Assembly: GCA_904502135.1 (NCBI GenBank) | Contig: CAJGDE010000011.1 | Span: forward strand, 1 to 30,588 | Reading direction: 5' to 3' | Length of the DNA: 30,588 nucleotides | Source: Kiritimatiellia bacterium | GTDB lineage: Bacteria; Verrucomicrobiota; Kiritimatiellia; RFP12; UBA1067 | Part shown: in pieces, positions 23,973 to 30,588 of the stretch | How positions within the stretch are numbered: the stretch's first letter is position 1 | Layout of the letters: each line of letters begins with the position of its first letter | Notes under the pieces: model-generated | Seen by the model: only the letters and a program-made list of their open reading frames with translations | What the model was told of the DNA's origin: nothing | Database searches by the model: none | Made by a program: the position numbers and the translations under genes

Positions 23973-25059
23973 GGTTTACGTTCCTTCTGATGAATGTTGG
24001 AATGTCGAGATCTTCTCCCTGCCAGATTGTTTGTTCGGCGTTGTTGAATCTTCCGCGCCCGACAGGGCCGATTCCGAGAGGACTTTTCGCTTTTTTGGGT
24101 TTTCTTGAACTCATTACTCCGCTTGGCATCGCTTCACTGTTCAACGAGGCCTCGAAGAGCATGACGACGACAGAGAGTCTTCCGCAGAATGTAGCCTCGT
24201 CGTTTACCGTCGCCAGGTCAAAAGTGAGTCTTTCGCCGAAGGCGCTTCTTATGCCGTCGGCGATACGGCCGATTTCGCTCAGTCTCAAATCTTCTCCGGC
24301 AAGAACCCCGCAGAGGATGGAATTCACCGGAGCCGAGGCTGTGGCGAGCATTTCGCTTCTGATAAGACGGTCGATCGCCTCGGATGTGCGATCGGGCCCC
24401 TGAACGGTGACTGCCGCAAATCTGCCGCGTCCCGCTGCGGCTATGAGATGACGCAGGCGTTCCGTGTCGATTCTAATATAGCCTGGCTTTTCGACAAGAC
24501 GCCAGAAAAGCGTAATGCCCGTGGCCATTGTGTCAATGGCGCGGCGCATCGCCGTTTCCATGTTGTCTTCGTCTCCCACCAGCTTGTCGAGCGGAGTGAA
24601 GAAAGTGGCGTTGGCGGCTTCTTCAATCATCGACATGACACCGCGTGCGTTTCTCTGACGCTCTTCGCCCTCGAAGGCGAAAGGTGTTGTCGCGAAAACG
24701 ATGGAAGGTATTCCTCGCGAGGCAAGGTGTTTGGCCGTTTCAAGTGTCGCACCTCCGCCGGTGCCGCCGCCGAGAGCTGTTACGATAACCGCAAGCCGCA
24801 CACCTTCAAGGTGTTCATCGATGATTTCTATCGAGTCTTCTGCTGCCAGTCTTGCCGCCACGATGTCTCCGCCTGTTCCTCGGCCGGAGAGCCTGTCGCC
24901 GCCAAGAAGCGTAAAAGGACCTCCGTCGGCGCCTGTTGTCGCATCGGTGTCGACCATGGCATATCTGAGATTTTCCCCGAAAGCGCGGCTTACGCCACGC
25001 GCCATTGCGCAGCCAGAAGTGCCGATTCCGAGAAGAAGCATGGGCGAATCGCTGTTCAT
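23962..25059 (-). CDS. ftsZ: Divergent cell division protein FtsZ
   Basis: A 365-residue tubulin homologue expected to form the division ring. Position after ftsA, the tubulin-like loop LGGGTGGGA (96-104) and the C-terminal peptide DLDIPTFIRR identify it; that peptide normally binds FtsA. It is divergent: the signature is usually GGGTGTG or GGGTGSG, and the T7 loop, normally NxDFAD, reads RIDTER (196-201), keeping the first acid (D198) but replacing Asn with Arg and the second Asp with Arg. T7 residues complete the GTPase site of the adjacent subunit, so hydrolysis may be altered. A GGGAGG site lies eight bases upstream; its ATG overlaps the ftsA stop. Confidence 0.9.
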   Translation of the reverse strand: MNSDSPMLLLGIGTSGCAMARGVSRAFGENLRYAMVDTDATTGADGGPFTLLGGDRLSGRGTGGDIVAARLAAEDSIEIIDEHLEGVRLAVIVTALGGGTGGGATLETAKHLASRGIPSIVFATTPFAFEGEERQRNARGVMSMIEEAANATFFTPLDKLVGDEDNMETAMRRAIDTMATGITLFWRLVEKPGYIRIDTERLRHLIAAAGRGRFAAVTVQGPDRTSEAIDRLIRSEMLATASAPVNSILCGVLAGEDLRLSEIGRIADGIRSAFGERLTFDLATVNDEATFCGRLSVVVMLFEASLNSEAMPSGVMSSRKPKKAKSPLGIGPVGRGRFNNAEQTIWQGEDLDIPTFIRRNVNLDF

Positions 25060-26261
25060 TTGAAGAACCTCCCGAAGATTCCGTCGAGGAAAGATTTTTC
25101 CTCATAGTTGCGGTGGGCGTACAGAAGAGCGCCTGCGATAGCGGCGAACGATTCCGCGTTCGCTTCGTTTTCAAAGCCGTCCACGTGAATGGGCCTGCCG
25201 AGGCGCACGTCAGTTCCAAGTTCGTGGCGAATGAGCTGATCTATGTTGTTGAGTCTTGACCCGGCGCCGGTTATGACGACTCCTGAGTGAAGCCTGTGGA
25301 AGAGGTCGTCTCTTTCAAGCGTCTCGCGGATAATGGTGAAGAGCTCTTTGAGTCTCGCGTTTACCACGGTATCTAAGGCTCTTCGCGAGATGGTTCTCGT
25401 TTCAAGTAGAGGGTTTGAGCCGGGTACTTTGATTCTCGCGCCTTCACCAGAGATATCGCTGAGTATTGCCGAGCCTTCGCGTATTTTAAGTTCTTCAGCC
25501 TGGGCGTTGGTTGTCGAGAAGGCGTGAGCGATATCATTCGTTACGTGGTCGCCGCCGACGCCTATAACATCGGCTGAGACCACATAGCCGTCGCAGTATA
25601 CGGCATATCCGGTAGAGCCGCCTCCTATATCCAGCACCAATACGCCGTTTTTCTTTTCATGCTCTTCGAGTACGGCTTCAGCGGCACATGTTGTTGCGAA
25701 AAGAGGCTCGCGTATCTCAAGGTGGGCGGCGTCGGCCGCGGTGCGGGCGTCAGAAATTCTGTTGCGGTCGGCGTGTATGTGAAGAGTGTTTAATTTAAGA
25801 AGTCTTCCCGACATGCCTTTGGGCTGGGAAATTCCACCGAGATTGTCCAAGACATAATCCTGGTCAATTATGTCCAAAAGTTCGCGATCTCTCGGCAGCA
25901 CTATCTGCTGGCGCGAAGATCTGATTACTTCGTTGATTTCCGCAGCCCCGACTTTGAAACCTTCGACCTGCGCGCTGCCGAAGGAGGGGTCTGTTTTAAT
26001 GTGCTGGCCGCTGACTAAGAGAAATGCGTTACCGACGGTGATTTTAGACCCGGTCTCTTCCTGCTTTTTTTGGATTTCGTGCAGTACCGCGCGAATTGAC
26101 TGCGAAGCCTGATTGATGTCGAGAATCTGACTTTTTCTCACTCCCGTCGATGGGATTTCCGCATGACAGGTGACTTTAAGTCTTCCGCCAGTTTCAGCTT
26201 CGCCAATGGCTAATACCGTGCGGGTAGTGCCTATTTCAAGTGCGGCGTAGATATTGTTCAT
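25056..26261 (-). CDS. ftsA: Cell division protein FtsA
   Basis: A 401-residue actin-like ATPase that tethers FtsZ to the membrane. The N-terminal AALEIGTTRTVLAIGE is the phosphate-1 loop and VLDIGGGSTGYAVY the phosphate-2 loop; GVVITGAGSRLNNI is the adenosine motif. The extreme C terminus (SFLDGIFGRFFK) is a textbook amphipathic membrane-targeting helix, so the gene is complete. An AGGAAA site precedes the ATG. Four-base overlaps link it to ftsQ upstream and ftsZ downstream. Confidence 0.95.
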   Translation of the reverse strand: MNNIYAALEIGTTRTVLAIGEAETGGRLKVTCHAEIPSTGVRKSQILDINQASQSIRAVLHEIQKKQEETGSKITVGNAFLLVSGQHIKTDPSFGSAQVEGFKVGAAEINEVIRSSRQQIVLPRDRELLDIIDQDYVLDNLGGISQPKGMSGRLLKLNTLHIHADRNRISDARTAADAAHLEIREPLFATTCAAEAVLEEHEKKNGVLVLDIGGGSTGYAVYCDGYVVSADVIGVGGDHVTNDIAHAFSTTNAQAEELKIREGSAILSDISGEGARIKVPGSNPLLETRTISRRALDTVVNARLKELFTIIRETLERDDLFHRLHSGVVITGAGSRLNNIDQLIRHELGTDVRLGRPIHVDGFENEANAESFAAIAGALLYAHRNYEEKSFLDGIFGRFFK

Positions 26262-27085
26262 AGTTTTTCCTGCGTGTTGGCTGTGACGCGTTCTGGGGTT
26301 TCAATATAAGTTGCGTTCCAAATGATTCCGCTGTCCGGAGCTACGCGGGTACGCATGGCGTTTACGAGGTATTTAAGCTGTTTCGTCAGGTTCTCCCGCG
26401 ATTTGCGCGTGTTTTCATCCATATCCCGCCAGGCTATTTTAAGACGGGAGTAATTACCGAGCGTGGCTACGAGAAAATCTGGTTTTGAACTGTCGACTTC
26501 AAGTATGCCCAGCTCTTGGAAGTCAGGCTCTTTGCACGCCTCAATAAGCATAAGAGCCGACAGCGCCTTGCCTTTAAGATTCGCGCCGGGAGGGGTGCCC
26601 GGATCGTACGCCTCGCGTATGACTGGCAGCATATCCGTTCCGTTCTGGAAGATGAAGACAACGCCGTCGGAATCGACTACTCTGCCATAACGGGATTTCT
26701 TTGATTTAGTCAGCACCCTTGCCGATGGCGTGCGTTCTTCAAATGAAATGGCCACCTTGTCGGGTAGAGTGCGGCTAACCGATATCGATTTTATGTTCGG
26801 AATTTTCTCCAGAATGTCGCTGCGTTTTTTCCTGAAATTGATCAGCGCGAGATTCGCGCCTTTCTTTAATCCGAATTCTTCCGCTATGACGTCGGCCTTT
26901 ACCATTCTGCCCGAGGTGATTGAGACCTGCGTTTCAAAATCGTTGATCACGCACTGCTCAAGCCATAAGTCTCGCAATTTCCCGTAGCAAACGATACTGG
27001 CGACAATGATAACGACGACAACGACCATTGCGGCTATAAACAATATGCCAGTCTTTTTGTCTTTTTCTATTCTGTTTTTTTTCAT
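26258..27085 (-). CDS. ftsQ: Cell division protein FtsQ
   Basis: A 275-residue single-pass membrane protein of the divisome. A short basic cytoplasmic tail (MKKNRIEKDKK) precedes one transmembrane helix (about 13-34). The POTRA-like domain follows at about 52-120, ending in the family phrase SRTLPDKVAISFEERTP, then the beta domain with VVDSDGVVF. The C-terminal tail is hydrophilic. The identification rests on this architecture plus its place between ddl and ftsA. It begins five bases after the ddl stop codon. Confidence 0.9.
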   Translation of the reverse strand: MKKNRIEKDKKTGILFIAAMVVVVVIIVASIVCYGKLRDLWLEQCVINDFETQVSITSGRMVKADVIAEEFGLKKGANLALINFRKKRSDILEKIPNIKSISVSRTLPDKVAISFEERTPSARVLTKSKKSRYGRVVDSDGVVFIFQNGTDMLPVIREAYDPGTPPGANLKGKALSALMLIEACKEPDFQELGILEVDSSKPDFLVATLGNYSRLKIAWRDMDENTRKSRENLTKQLKYLVNAMRTRVAPDSGIIWNATYIETPERVTANTQEKL

Positions 27086-27090
27086 TTGGA

Positions 27091-28002
27091 TTAATCCGTA
27101 GCTGCGCAGGAGAGAATCTTATCGCACACCTCAGCAAATGTAAGGCCCGTTTTCATGCCAGCTTTCGGCACGAGCGAATGCGATGTAAGACCTGGAGATG
27201 TGTTAAGCTCAAGCACATAGATTCTGCCTAAAGGAGAGACTCTCAAGTCTACGCGTGTAACACCTCGGCATTCTAAAGCGTTGTACGCATCAACAGCTGT
27301 CTGTTTGAGTTTTTTCGAAAGTTCGTCGTCTTCAAGAAAAGGGTAGCGCGTTTCATTGGAGACGTATTTTTCATCAAAGCCATACCATCCGTTCTGGGCG
27401 ACGATCTCTACGACAGGCCAAGGTTCGCCGTCGACGACGGCCACCGTGAATTCTCTGCCGGGGATGAATTCTTCTACAAGTGCCACTTTTTCACTGACGC
27501 CTAAAGAAGCGTTCTCCATTGCGGCAAAAGCGTTTTCGAGAGCTTTCGGCCAATCGGCGAGGTCAGAAACTTTCGATATTCCGAACGACGAGCCGTCTGA
27601 TGGCGGCTTGACTACCAAAGGTACAGGCAAGGGCGGTTTTTCGTCGCCGGCTGAACTTAAGCCCCAAGGCGGAGTCGGAACATTTTTAAGTTCGAGAACC
27701 ATTTTCGTCTTTATCTTGTCCATCGCGATGCGTGATGTCTGCGCGCCTGGACCAGTATAAGGGATTTTCTTTGCGTTCAGAGCATTTTGCACACCGCCGT
27801 TTTCGCCCCATCCGCCGTGAAGTGCGATGTAAACGGCATCGACATCTTCAGGGAGCGCGTCAAGGTTGTTCTCTTTTATGTCGATGGGAATGACATCGTA
27901 TTTGCCAAGCGACGAGAGCGCTTCAGTGACATTTTTTCCGGAATCAAGCGAGACATTGCGTTCGTTCGACGTTCCGCCCATCAGTACTGCAATTTTTTTC
28001 AT
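27091..28002 (-). CDS. ddl: D-alanine--D-alanine ligase
   Basis: A 303-residue ATP-grasp enzyme making the D-Ala-D-Ala dipeptide of peptidoglycan. IAVLMGGTSNERNVSLDSG (4-22) binds the first D-Ala. ALHGGWGENGG (60-70), KPPSDGSSFG (ATP loop), RVDLR and LELNTSPGLTSHSL (metal and second substrate) are all present. Four in-frame ATGs (28017, 28011, 28005, 28002) are possible; 28002 fits the family start best. None has a ribosome binding site, and a TATAAT lies just upstream, so a leaderless start at 28011 is a serious alternative. It heads the ddl-ftsQ-ftsA-ftsZ-mutL unit. Confidence 0.93.
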   Translation of the reverse strand: MKKIAVLMGGTSNERNVSLDSGKNVTEALSSLGKYDVIPIDIKENNLDALPEDVDAVYIALHGGWGENGGVQNALNAKKIPYTGPGAQTSRIAMDKIKTKMVLELKNVPTPPWGLSSAGDEKPPLPVPLVVKPPSDGSSFGISKVSDLADWPKALENAFAAMENASLGVSEKVALVEEFIPGREFTVAVVDGEPWPVVEIVAQNGWYGFDEKYVSNETRYPFLEDDELSKKLKQTAVDAYNALECRGVTRVDLRVSPLGRIYVLELNTSPGLTSHSLVPKAGMKTGLTFAEVCDKILSCAATD

Positions 28003-28018
28003 CATTTTCATTTGCATA

Positions 28019-28024
28019 ATTATA
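28019..28024 (-). promoter_or_regulatory. -10 element upstream of ddl
   Basis: On the minus strand TATAAT lies two bases from the outermost ddl ATG. A start seven bases downstream falls near 28012, beside the second ATG (28011). No good -35 was found at 16-18 bp. Confidence 0.45.
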
Positions 28025-28140
28025 TCATATTCATTCTTGAAATTGTGGTTTTACGTATTGATAAAATCTTTGAATATGCGGCATATTATGTCAGTAATGA
28101 AGGAGACTGAAATTTTATGAAATCTAATATTCAGTAAGTA

Positions 28141-28195
28141 TGTTGTAGAGACAACAAAAATAGAATTTTTTACTTTTGTTGTAATTTCAACAAAA
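28141..28195 (+). promoter_or_regulatory. Nested palindromes, putative operator region
   Basis: Three inverted repeats interlock. TGTTGT/ACAACA (28141-28146 and 28151-28156); TTTTGTTG/CAACAAAA (28174-28181 and 28188-28195, perfect 8-bp arms, 6-base gap); and ACAACAAAA (28151-28159) complementary to TTTTGTTGT (28174-28182). The sharing of TTGTTGTA half-sites suggests binding of a dimeric regulator upstream of the desulfoferrodoxin promoter, or alternative RNA hairpins. It is not a recognisable Fur, PerR or FNR box. Confidence 0.5.
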
Positions 28196-28210
28196 CTCGA
28201 TATTTGATGA

Positions 28211-28239
28211 TTGTATAGCCGTTGAAAAAGATGTATCAT
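28211..28239 (+). promoter_or_regulatory. Probable promoter for desulfoferrodoxin
   Basis: TATCAT (28234-28239) is a good -10, paired with a weak -35 TTGTAT (28211-28216) at 17 bp. It lies 16 bp past the nearest palindrome, consistent with activation or repression from that site. Confidence 0.4.
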
Positions 28240-28295
28240 TCCGCCGTCCAACCGGAGATGGTCTTCGGGGAGACAAAAGAAAGTGAGGTCATAGT

Positions 28296-28673
28296 ATGCA
28301 ATTCCATAAGTGCTCTATTTGCGGCAAGATTGTCGCGATGGTTAAGGACGGATTCGGCGATGTCGTATGTTGCGATGTGCCGATGGAAAAACTTGAGCCC
28401 AATACAAGCGATGGCGCAGGCGAAAAACATGTGCCGGTAGCTGAAGTGAAAGGGGATGTTGTTGCGGTTAAAGTCGGGTCGGTTGAGCACCCGATGATTA
28501 AGGAGCATCACATCGAATGGATAGCGGTAGAAACTTCTTCGGGCAATCAGCGCAAAGTGCTTGATCCGCTCGGCAAGCCTGAGGCGATCTTCGCGCTGCT
28601 GCCAGGCGAGAAGGTCAAGGCCGTTTATGAATATTGTAATATGCACGGGCTTTGGAAGTTAGATATCAAATAG
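28296..28673 (+). CDS. dfx: Desulfoferrodoxin (class I superoxide reductase)
   Basis: A 125-residue two-iron superoxide reductase, which reduces superoxide to peroxide without making oxygen and is found mainly in anaerobes. The desulforedoxin-like N-terminal iron site is complete: C6, C9, C25, C26. The active-site iron ligands are also present: H45 (EKHVPV), H65 (VEHPM), H71 (EHHIEWI), C114 and H117 (YCNMHGLW). A GAGGT ribosome binding site ends six bases from the ATG. It is downstream of a palindrome-rich region and followed 13 bases later by a lipocalin gene. Confidence 0.95.
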   Translation: MQFHKCSICGKIVAMVKDGFGDVVCCDVPMEKLEPNTSDGAGEKHVPVAEVKGDVVAVKVGSVEHPMIKEHHIEWIAVETSSGNQRKVLDPLGKPEAIFALLPGEKVKAVYEYCNMHGLWKLDIK

Positions 28674-28686
28674 AAAGCGGTGTCCT

Positions 28687-29223
28687 ATGAGATGTGTGAG
28701 ATATTTCATTGTGCCGCGTTTGGCGTCTGCGATGCTGGTATTGTCAATGGCGTTTTTTACGGGTTGTCGCTCAACGCGGCAATCCGTAGATTTAACGCCG
28801 CTTAACAATGTTGATTTGCCGCGTTATCTGGGTTGCTGGTATGAGATCGCACGCTTTGATCATTGGTTTGAGCGTGGTATGACTCATACAAAAGCGTCTT
28901 ACACGATGCGCGAAGACGGGGATATTCAGGTTGTTAATACTGGCCTAAAGGATGGCAAGATTAAAACGTCTACAGGCAGAGCTAAACACACTGATCAACA
29001 AGGGCTTTTAAGAGTTTCTTTCTTTTGGCCGTTTTACGGAGATTATCGAATACTTTGGGTGGATGAAAATTATCAGTACGCGTTAGTCGGCGGAGATAGT
29101 TCAGAGTATTTGTGGATATTATCCCGAACGACCGCAGTTAATCCGATGGTGAAGAGTTTAATTTTAACTGAAGCAAAGCGCCGTGGTTATGATGCCAATA
29201 AACTTATTTGGGTTGAGCAGTAG
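28687..29223 (+). CDS. Blc-like bacterial lipocalin lipoprotein
   Basis: A 178-residue lipocalin. A signal peptide ends in a lipobox-like FFTGC with C27 as the lipidated cysteine, so it is probably outer-membrane anchored. The lipocalin motif GxW reads YLGCWYEIARFDHWFERG (from residue 48), matching Blc; later VSFFWPFYGDYRILWVDENY and YLWILSRT are Blc-type barrel strands. Blc binds lysophospholipids and is often stress-induced, which would fit its place after a superoxide-detoxifying gene. The link is inferred from spacing only. Confidence 0.9.
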   Translation: MRCVRYFIVPRLASAMLVLSMAFFTGCRSTRQSVDLTPLNNVDLPRYLGCWYEIARFDHWFERGMTHTKASYTMREDGDIQVVNTGLKDGKIKTSTGRAKHTDQQGLLRVSFFWPFYGDYRILWVDENYQYALVGGDSSEYLWILSRTTAVNPMVKSLILTEAKRRGYDANKLIWVEQ

Positions 29224-29230
29224 TGGGGGG

Positions 29231-29356
29231 CTGTTGAAATCCAAATGCAGTGAAAAGCAGTGCGGTATCGGTATGAACGCCAATGTAGGCGGCGTGTCTG
29301 CAGGAGCCGGCATGAGCACGAGCTGCGTGCATGCAGAAGCAAAATTAGGTAAGTAG
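29231..29356 (+). pseudogene. Remnant of a gene 3' end, unidentified
   Basis: An open frame to TAG at 29354-29356 encodes CSEKQCGIGMNANVGG and a further Gly/Ala/Ser-rich tail ending AEAKLGK. It reads like the end of a real protein, possibly surface-exposed or repetitive, but no proper start is found: the frame runs back into the lipocalin gene. The only internal ATG (29273) would give 27 residues. I do not recognise the family. It may be the residue of an insertion or deletion. Confidence 0.3.
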
Positions 29357-29385
29357 CACTTAATTGCCTAGTCAGCATATAAAAC

Positions 29386-29415
29386 CAAGCCTTGCGCTTT
29401 ATAGCGCAGGGCTTG
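29386..29415. terminator. Strong hairpin, possible terminator
   Basis: A 12-bp stem, CAAGCCTTGCGC (29386-29397) against GCGCAGGGCTTG (29404-29415) with one G-U pair and a TTTATA loop. On the plus strand no T-run follows (TGTGCTTT). Read on the minus strand it is followed by GTTTTA, closer to an intrinsic terminator. It lies between two gene remnants. Confidence 0.45.
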
Positions 29416-29442
29416 TGTGCTTTAAGAAGATGGAGATGATGA

Positions 29443-29772
29443 GAAAATATTGCAAGGCACATAAATAATGCTTTTAAGGATGGTGAAGTTGATAGAAAAG
29501 TGGCCTATGCAAAATTTGCATATACCACTCGTCATGGCGCGATGGTGGATAAAACCCAAACTAAAGAAGTAGGCCTTTACAACCTTGATGTCATAATTTC
29601 TGTTGGTTATCGTGTAAAGTCACAGCGAGGTGTGGAATTTAGGCGTTGGGCGACCTCGGTTTTGAAAGAGTATCTCATTAAGGGCTACGCTATTAACCAA
29701 AATCGTCTTCGTCAGCTTGACCAGACTGTCGAAATCATGAAGCGCGTCTCTAATAGTCTTGATACTGAGTAG
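29443..29772 (+). pseudogene. RhuM-family protein, 5'-truncated
   Basis: The frame encodes ENIARHINNAFKDGEVD, then KTQTKEVGLYNLDVIISVG, YRVKSQRGVEFRRWATSV and LKEYLIKGYAINQNRLRQL. These are the core blocks of the RhuM/virulence-associated family, whose function is uncertain; members occur in accessory islands, often near restriction or toxin genes. Two in-frame TGA codons (29437-29442) stand immediately before it, and the N-terminal helix-turn-helix part (ending in ...F-G-x-S/T) is absent. The C terminus also stops early (LDTE, TAG at 29770) relative to full-length members of about 330 residues. An internal ATG at 29503 could give a 90-residue fragment. Confidence 0.7.
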
Positions 29773-29898
29773 ATTCTAAAAGACGGCTCTAAAAGAATCG
29801 CAGATCATACTCTTGTCGCACTTACGGTGATGATCGCCTGTTCCAAACCTGAAGAAAAAGAGCTCATGGTGAATCTCGTAATGACGTTTTTGAAGTGA
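29773..29898 (+). pseudogene. In-frame continuation after the RhuM stop, unidentified
   Basis: Directly after the TAG the same frame stays open for 41 codons, encoding KRIADHTLVALTVMIACSKP and KELMVNLVMTFLK before a TGA at 29896-29898. The alternating hydrophobic pattern looks protein-like. It does not match the part of RhuM I would expect to follow. It may be a fragment of a different gene joined to the RhuM remnant. There is no good start of its own. Confidence 0.25.
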
Positions 29899-30033
29899 GG
29901 AGGGGTTAAAAATAGACCGCTTGTTCAAAATCTGAACGGTGAAAGGAGAGGTAAGGCGCTTTTAGGGCCTGATTTTGTCTTGGCACGGATTTTGCTAAAA
30001 GGCTTGTGCAAGAAAGGAACCACAGGAAGAAAA

Positions 30034-30168
30034 ATGGATTCAATAAAGCAAATGGGCATGGTTGAGCACATACGGAAGCGGCTGGGGATGTATTGGCCGA
30101 CGCATGATGGCATCCCGGACGCGAGCGTGTGGATTTTCTTTCTCGACCAGATGCAAAGAAAAGGATAA
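30034..30168 (+). CDS. Small protein, 44 residues, unknown
   Basis: A short ORF with a well-placed AGGAAG site (30024-30029) five bases from the ATG. It encodes MDSIKQMGMVEHIRKRLGMY and then a segment with PDASVWIFFLDQMQRKG. The phrase EHIRKRLGMY is strikingly like the N-terminal EHIRKRPGMYIG of GyrB/ParE ATPase domains, but the rest of that domain is absent. It ends four bases before the AAA+ gene, so the two are likely co-translated. It may be a small accessory partner or a cut-down relic; I cannot tell. Confidence 0.5.
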   Translation: MDSIKQMGMVEHIRKRLGMYWPTHDGIPDASVWIFFLDQMQRKG

Positions 30169-30172
30169 GAAG

Positions 30173-30588
30173 ATGGCAAATCAGAAAGATGAAGCAATTG
30201 CCCTCGACCTTCACAACCGCGTGACGGGCGAGGAGCTGGAGAAGTTGCTGAAGATGCAACTGACGGCGTTGGCGGCGAATCCTGAAAAGGCGAGCGCGCT
30301 GCCGCCGCTTATGGTGTGGGGCGCGCCGGGCCTCGGGAAGTCGAGCATCCTGCGCGAAGTGGCGCGGGAACTCGGCATCGGGTTCATCGACGTGCGCCTC
30401 GCGCAACGCGAGCCTGTTGACATTCGTGGGCTTCCCGTGCCGGGACCGGACGGCGTGAAGTGGCTCGTCGCAAGCGAGTGGCCGCGCGATCCCGATTCGC
30501 GGGGTATCATCCTCTTTGACGAAATCACGGCGGCGGATCGTTCGCTGCAGGTGGCTGCATACGAGTTTATCCTCGACCGTCGGCTTGG
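30173..30588 (+). CDS. MoxR/CbbQ-like AAA+ ATPase, 3' truncated by window end
   Basis: The first 138 residues of an AAA+ ATPase run off the right edge. Walker A is GAPGLGKSS (about residues 51-59) and Walker B GIILFDEIT with a following AAD, then the sensor-approach helix SLQVAAYEFILDRRL. RLAQREPVDIRGLPVPG is the insert typical of MoxR/AAA_5 chaperones that often partner a von Willebrand factor A protein. An AAGGA site lies upstream. The gene favours CTG, GCG and CGC far more than the genes before 29224 and is visibly richer in GC, suggesting recent acquisition or different codon pressure. No partner gene is visible in the window. Confidence 0.85.
   Translation, partial: MANQKDEAIALDLHNRVTGEELEKLLKMQLTALAANPEKASALPPLMVWGAPGLGKSSILREVARELGIGFIDVRLAQREPVDIRGLPVPGPDGVKWLVASEWPRDPDSRGIILFDEITAADRSLQVAAYEFILDRRL

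Noticed and set aside
24448..25107. 219-codon plus-strand frame opposite ftsZ.
   Set aside because: Antisense to a conserved gene, Cys/Arg/His-rich with no family resemblance.
28018..28295. Possible small RNA, riboswitch or tRNA in the intergenic region.
   Set aside because: No cloverleaf or known riboswitch core could be drawn; only short AT-rich inverted repeats are present.
29187..29462. 91-codon minus-strand frame over the hairpin region.
   Set aside because: It runs through a 12-bp hairpin and lacks a ribosome binding site and protein-like pattern.
29923..29937. GTTC-N7-GAAC palindrome resembling a LexA-type site.
   Set aside because: Half-site orientation fits neither the Bacillus box nor the alphaproteobacterial direct repeat, and no SOS gene follows.
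1..30588. CRISPR arrays, insertion sequences, rRNA or tRNA genes.
   Set aside because: No regularly spaced repeats, no transposase motif with terminal repeats and no tRNA or rRNA signatures were seen on reading both strands.

Overview
The window looks like a chromosomal segment of a Gram-negative anaerobe of about 50% GC. Several features suggest the PVC superphylum, most likely a Kiritimatiellota or Lentisphaerota relative: a pyrophosphate-type phosphofructokinase, a class I (two-iron) desulfoferrodoxin, an outer-membrane-type lipocalin lipoprotein, a classical ddl-ftsQ-ftsA-ftsZ cluster with a divergent FtsZ, and a stand-alone PilB/GspE ATPase. The placement is inference; no rRNA gene is present to confirm it.

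Layout, left to right. 1-4821 (+): end of an unidentified gene and a terminator-like hairpin, a PhnP-like metallo-beta-lactamase-fold phosphodiesterase, a secreted hypothetical protein, hisS, a stunted methyltransferase-like protein, a YmdB-type metallophosphoesterase and a YgjP-type metallopeptidase. 4811-11019 (+): a long compact run, tig-clpP-clpX (protein folding and turnover) followed by panD-coaD-coaB (coenzyme A), a BioH-like hydrolase and nadE (NAD), nearly all with overlapping or near-touching ends. 11030-14310 (+): a textbook TTGACA-17-TATAAT promoter, then ribH, PPi-phosphofructokinase and a single-ORF fusion of IspH with UppS. 14305-21419 (+): pilB/gspE, gmk, and two genes that together look like a split iterative polyketide synthase (KS; AT-DH-PPTase) in which the KS, AT and DH catalytic residues are replaced while the C-terminal phosphopantetheinyl transferase is intact. 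21406-22179 (+): a tiny, probably leaderless gene and a phosphoribosyltransferase. 22176-28024 (-): ddl-ftsQ-ftsA-ftsZ-mutL, transcribed towards the PRTase and meeting it with overlapping stop codons. 28018-29223 (+): an intergenic region with nested palindromes, then desulfoferrodoxin and lipocalin genes. 29224-30588: a scrappy accessory region with gene remnants (including a RhuM-family pseudogene), a hairpin, a 44-residue protein and the start of a GC-rich MoxR-like AAA+ ATPase cut by the window end.

Metabolic logic: panD, coaD and coaB supply coenzyme A, which is the substrate of the phosphopantetheinyl transferase encoded further on; IspH makes isoprenoid precursors that UppS consumes to build the undecaprenyl carrier for peptidoglycan, the same wall-building process served by Ddl and the Fts proteins. 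The two observations most worth following are the catalytically stripped polyketide-synthase-like pair (16711-21419) and the IspH-UppS fusion (12844-14310). All family assignments rest on motifs read by eye; no database search was possible.
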